NCBI GenBank assembly: GCA_902827055.1
Contig: CADEHD010000091.1
Location: 1-7,737, forward strand
Length of the DNA stretch: 7,737 nucleotides
Reading direction: 5' to 3'
DNA from: an uncultured Chloroflexota bacterium
GTDB taxonomy: Bacteria > Chloroflexota > Dehalococcoidia > UBA2979
The position numbers and the translations under genes were made by a program. Numbering within the stretch: the first letter of the stretch is position 1; each line of letters opens with the position of its first letter. The notes beneath the pieces were generated by a model that made no database searches, was not told the DNA's origin, and saw only the letters and a list, made by a program, of their open reading frames with translations. Shown here piece after piece: positions 7,033 through 7,737 of the stretch.

Positions 7033-7737
7033 TCAGGACGCGTTGGCGCCCGCCTCGATAGCCGCCTGCACGTACGCCATGAGATCGGTCGAGACAGCCC
7101 CTTGCGAAGCGGCCGCGCTGCCTTCCCCCTCGTAGAGGGCCTGCAACGAGGCGCGGATGCCCGGGTCGCCGCCCGTGAACTCCTCGATGAGCGCCTGCCA
7201 GCGAGCCGCGAGCGCCTGCGCCGCGTCCGAGGCGGGGTCGACGTTGGCGGCACGCGCCGCCTCGACCTCCGCGATGAGCGTGGTCCAGGCGGACTCCGCC
7301 GCACGCAACCCCTGCGGGCCAAGGTCGTTCGCTCGTTGCTCCAGCGCCTCCAGCTGCTCGGGTGTGTAGTACCGGTTCACCATCGCCATCACCTCCAACA
7401 CTTCCAGCATCGCTGTGAACGGGGGCGCGTGGTCCGTGCGCAGGGTCATCGCCATCGCCCCGAGTCGCGCACGCAGCCGCTCGGCGAACCGAATCTGCGC
7501 GTCGACACGCTGGATCTGACGTTCGACCAGCGCCAGCAGATCGTCGCCGTCCGCATCGATTGCTGATCGGACCTCGTCGAGGCGCAGTCCCAGGCTCCGC
7601 AGCGCGAGCACCTGGTACAGGCGGCGTACGTCCCGGCCGGTGTACTCGCGATATCCGGACGCTGAGCGGTGCGCGGGTCGGACCAGGCCGATTGAGTCAT
7701 AGTGCCTGAGTGTGCGCACACTCACGCCCGCCGCCTC
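7033..7737 (-). CDS. MerR-family transcriptional regulator with TipAS effector domain, 5' end beyond window
   Basis: This is a one-component regulator cut by the right edge. The frame stays open to 7737 and reads EAAGVSVRTLRHYD, so the GTG at 7725 is an internal valine and about 10-15 first residues, with the first helix, are outside. The N-terminal part is a MerR winged helix-turn-helix (VRTLRHYDSIGLVRP, then SGYREYTGRDVRRL), followed by a dimerisation helix and, from about 7380 down to 7100, a TipAS-type domain (YYTPEQLEALEQRAN, then a helical bundle including RWQALIEEFTGGDP). TipAS domains bind hydrophobic antibiotics or other ligands. The visible protein contains no cysteine, so the covalent thiopeptide capture known for TipAL is not expected. 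MerR proteins act at long-spacer promoters and often control themselves; the targets are not visible. This is the only one of the eight genes ending in TGA. Confidence 0.88.
   Translation of the reverse strand, partial: EAAGVSVRTLRHYDSIGLVRPAHRSASGYREYTGRDVRRLYQVLALRSLGLRLDEVRSAIDADGDDLLALVERQIQRVDAQIRFAERLRARLGAMAMTLRTDHAPPFTAMLEVLEVMAMVNRYYTPEQLEALEQRANDLGPQGLRAAESAWTTLIAEVEAARAANVDPASDAAQALAARWQALIEEFTGGDPGIRASLQALYEGEGSAAASQGAVSTDLMAYVQAAIEAGANAS

Overview
The window comes from a GC-rich bacterium (about two-thirds G+C by eye, with strong third-position G/C bias). The gene content suggests an actinobacterial or Chloroflexota-like lineage, but nothing here fixes the taxon. There are eight genes and no stretch over 300 bases without one. 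No RNA gene, insertion sequence, CRISPR array or tRNA was seen. Both edges cut a gene: the first gene lacks its 5' part and the last gene (minus strand) lacks its first codons.

Positions 2-5487 look like one co-directional operon for a molybdenum oxidoreductase of the type II DMSO reductase family. In order it encodes: the C-terminal half of the catalytic alpha subunit; a four-cluster ferredoxin beta subunit; a gamma subunit that looks like the ethylbenzene dehydrogenase/DdhC-type heme b protein, with a twin-arginine signal; a TorD/NarJ-type assembly chaperone; and a fusion of MobB (molybdopterin-guanine dinucleotide biosynthesis) with an FmdE-like domain. Alpha and beta read most like the periplasmic nitrite oxidoreductase (Nxr) group of Nitrospira, Nitrospina and anammox bacteria and its close nitrate reductase relatives. 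Nitrite oxidation, nitrate reduction or chlorate reduction cannot be separated from this sequence. The logic of the operon is clear: beta and gamma carry electrons to or from the active site, the chaperone holds alpha until cofactor is inserted, and the fusion protein may help make or deliver that cofactor.

Positions 5484-5867 (minus) hold a small DUF302 protein that converges on the operon and shares a CTAG stop with its last gene. Positions 5868-6053 are a divergent control region with two inverted repeats. Positions 6054-6923 (plus) encode a crotonase-fold enoyl-CoA hydratase/isomerase with both catalytic glutamates. A strong hairpin at 6972-7003 lies between it and a convergent MerR-family regulator with a TipAS effector domain (7033 to the window end).

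The points most worth following are the Nxr-like operon itself, the MobB-FmdE fusion placed beside its chaperone, the long acidic tail on the chaperone, and the strong use of TAG stops (seven of eight genes) in GC-rich DNA.
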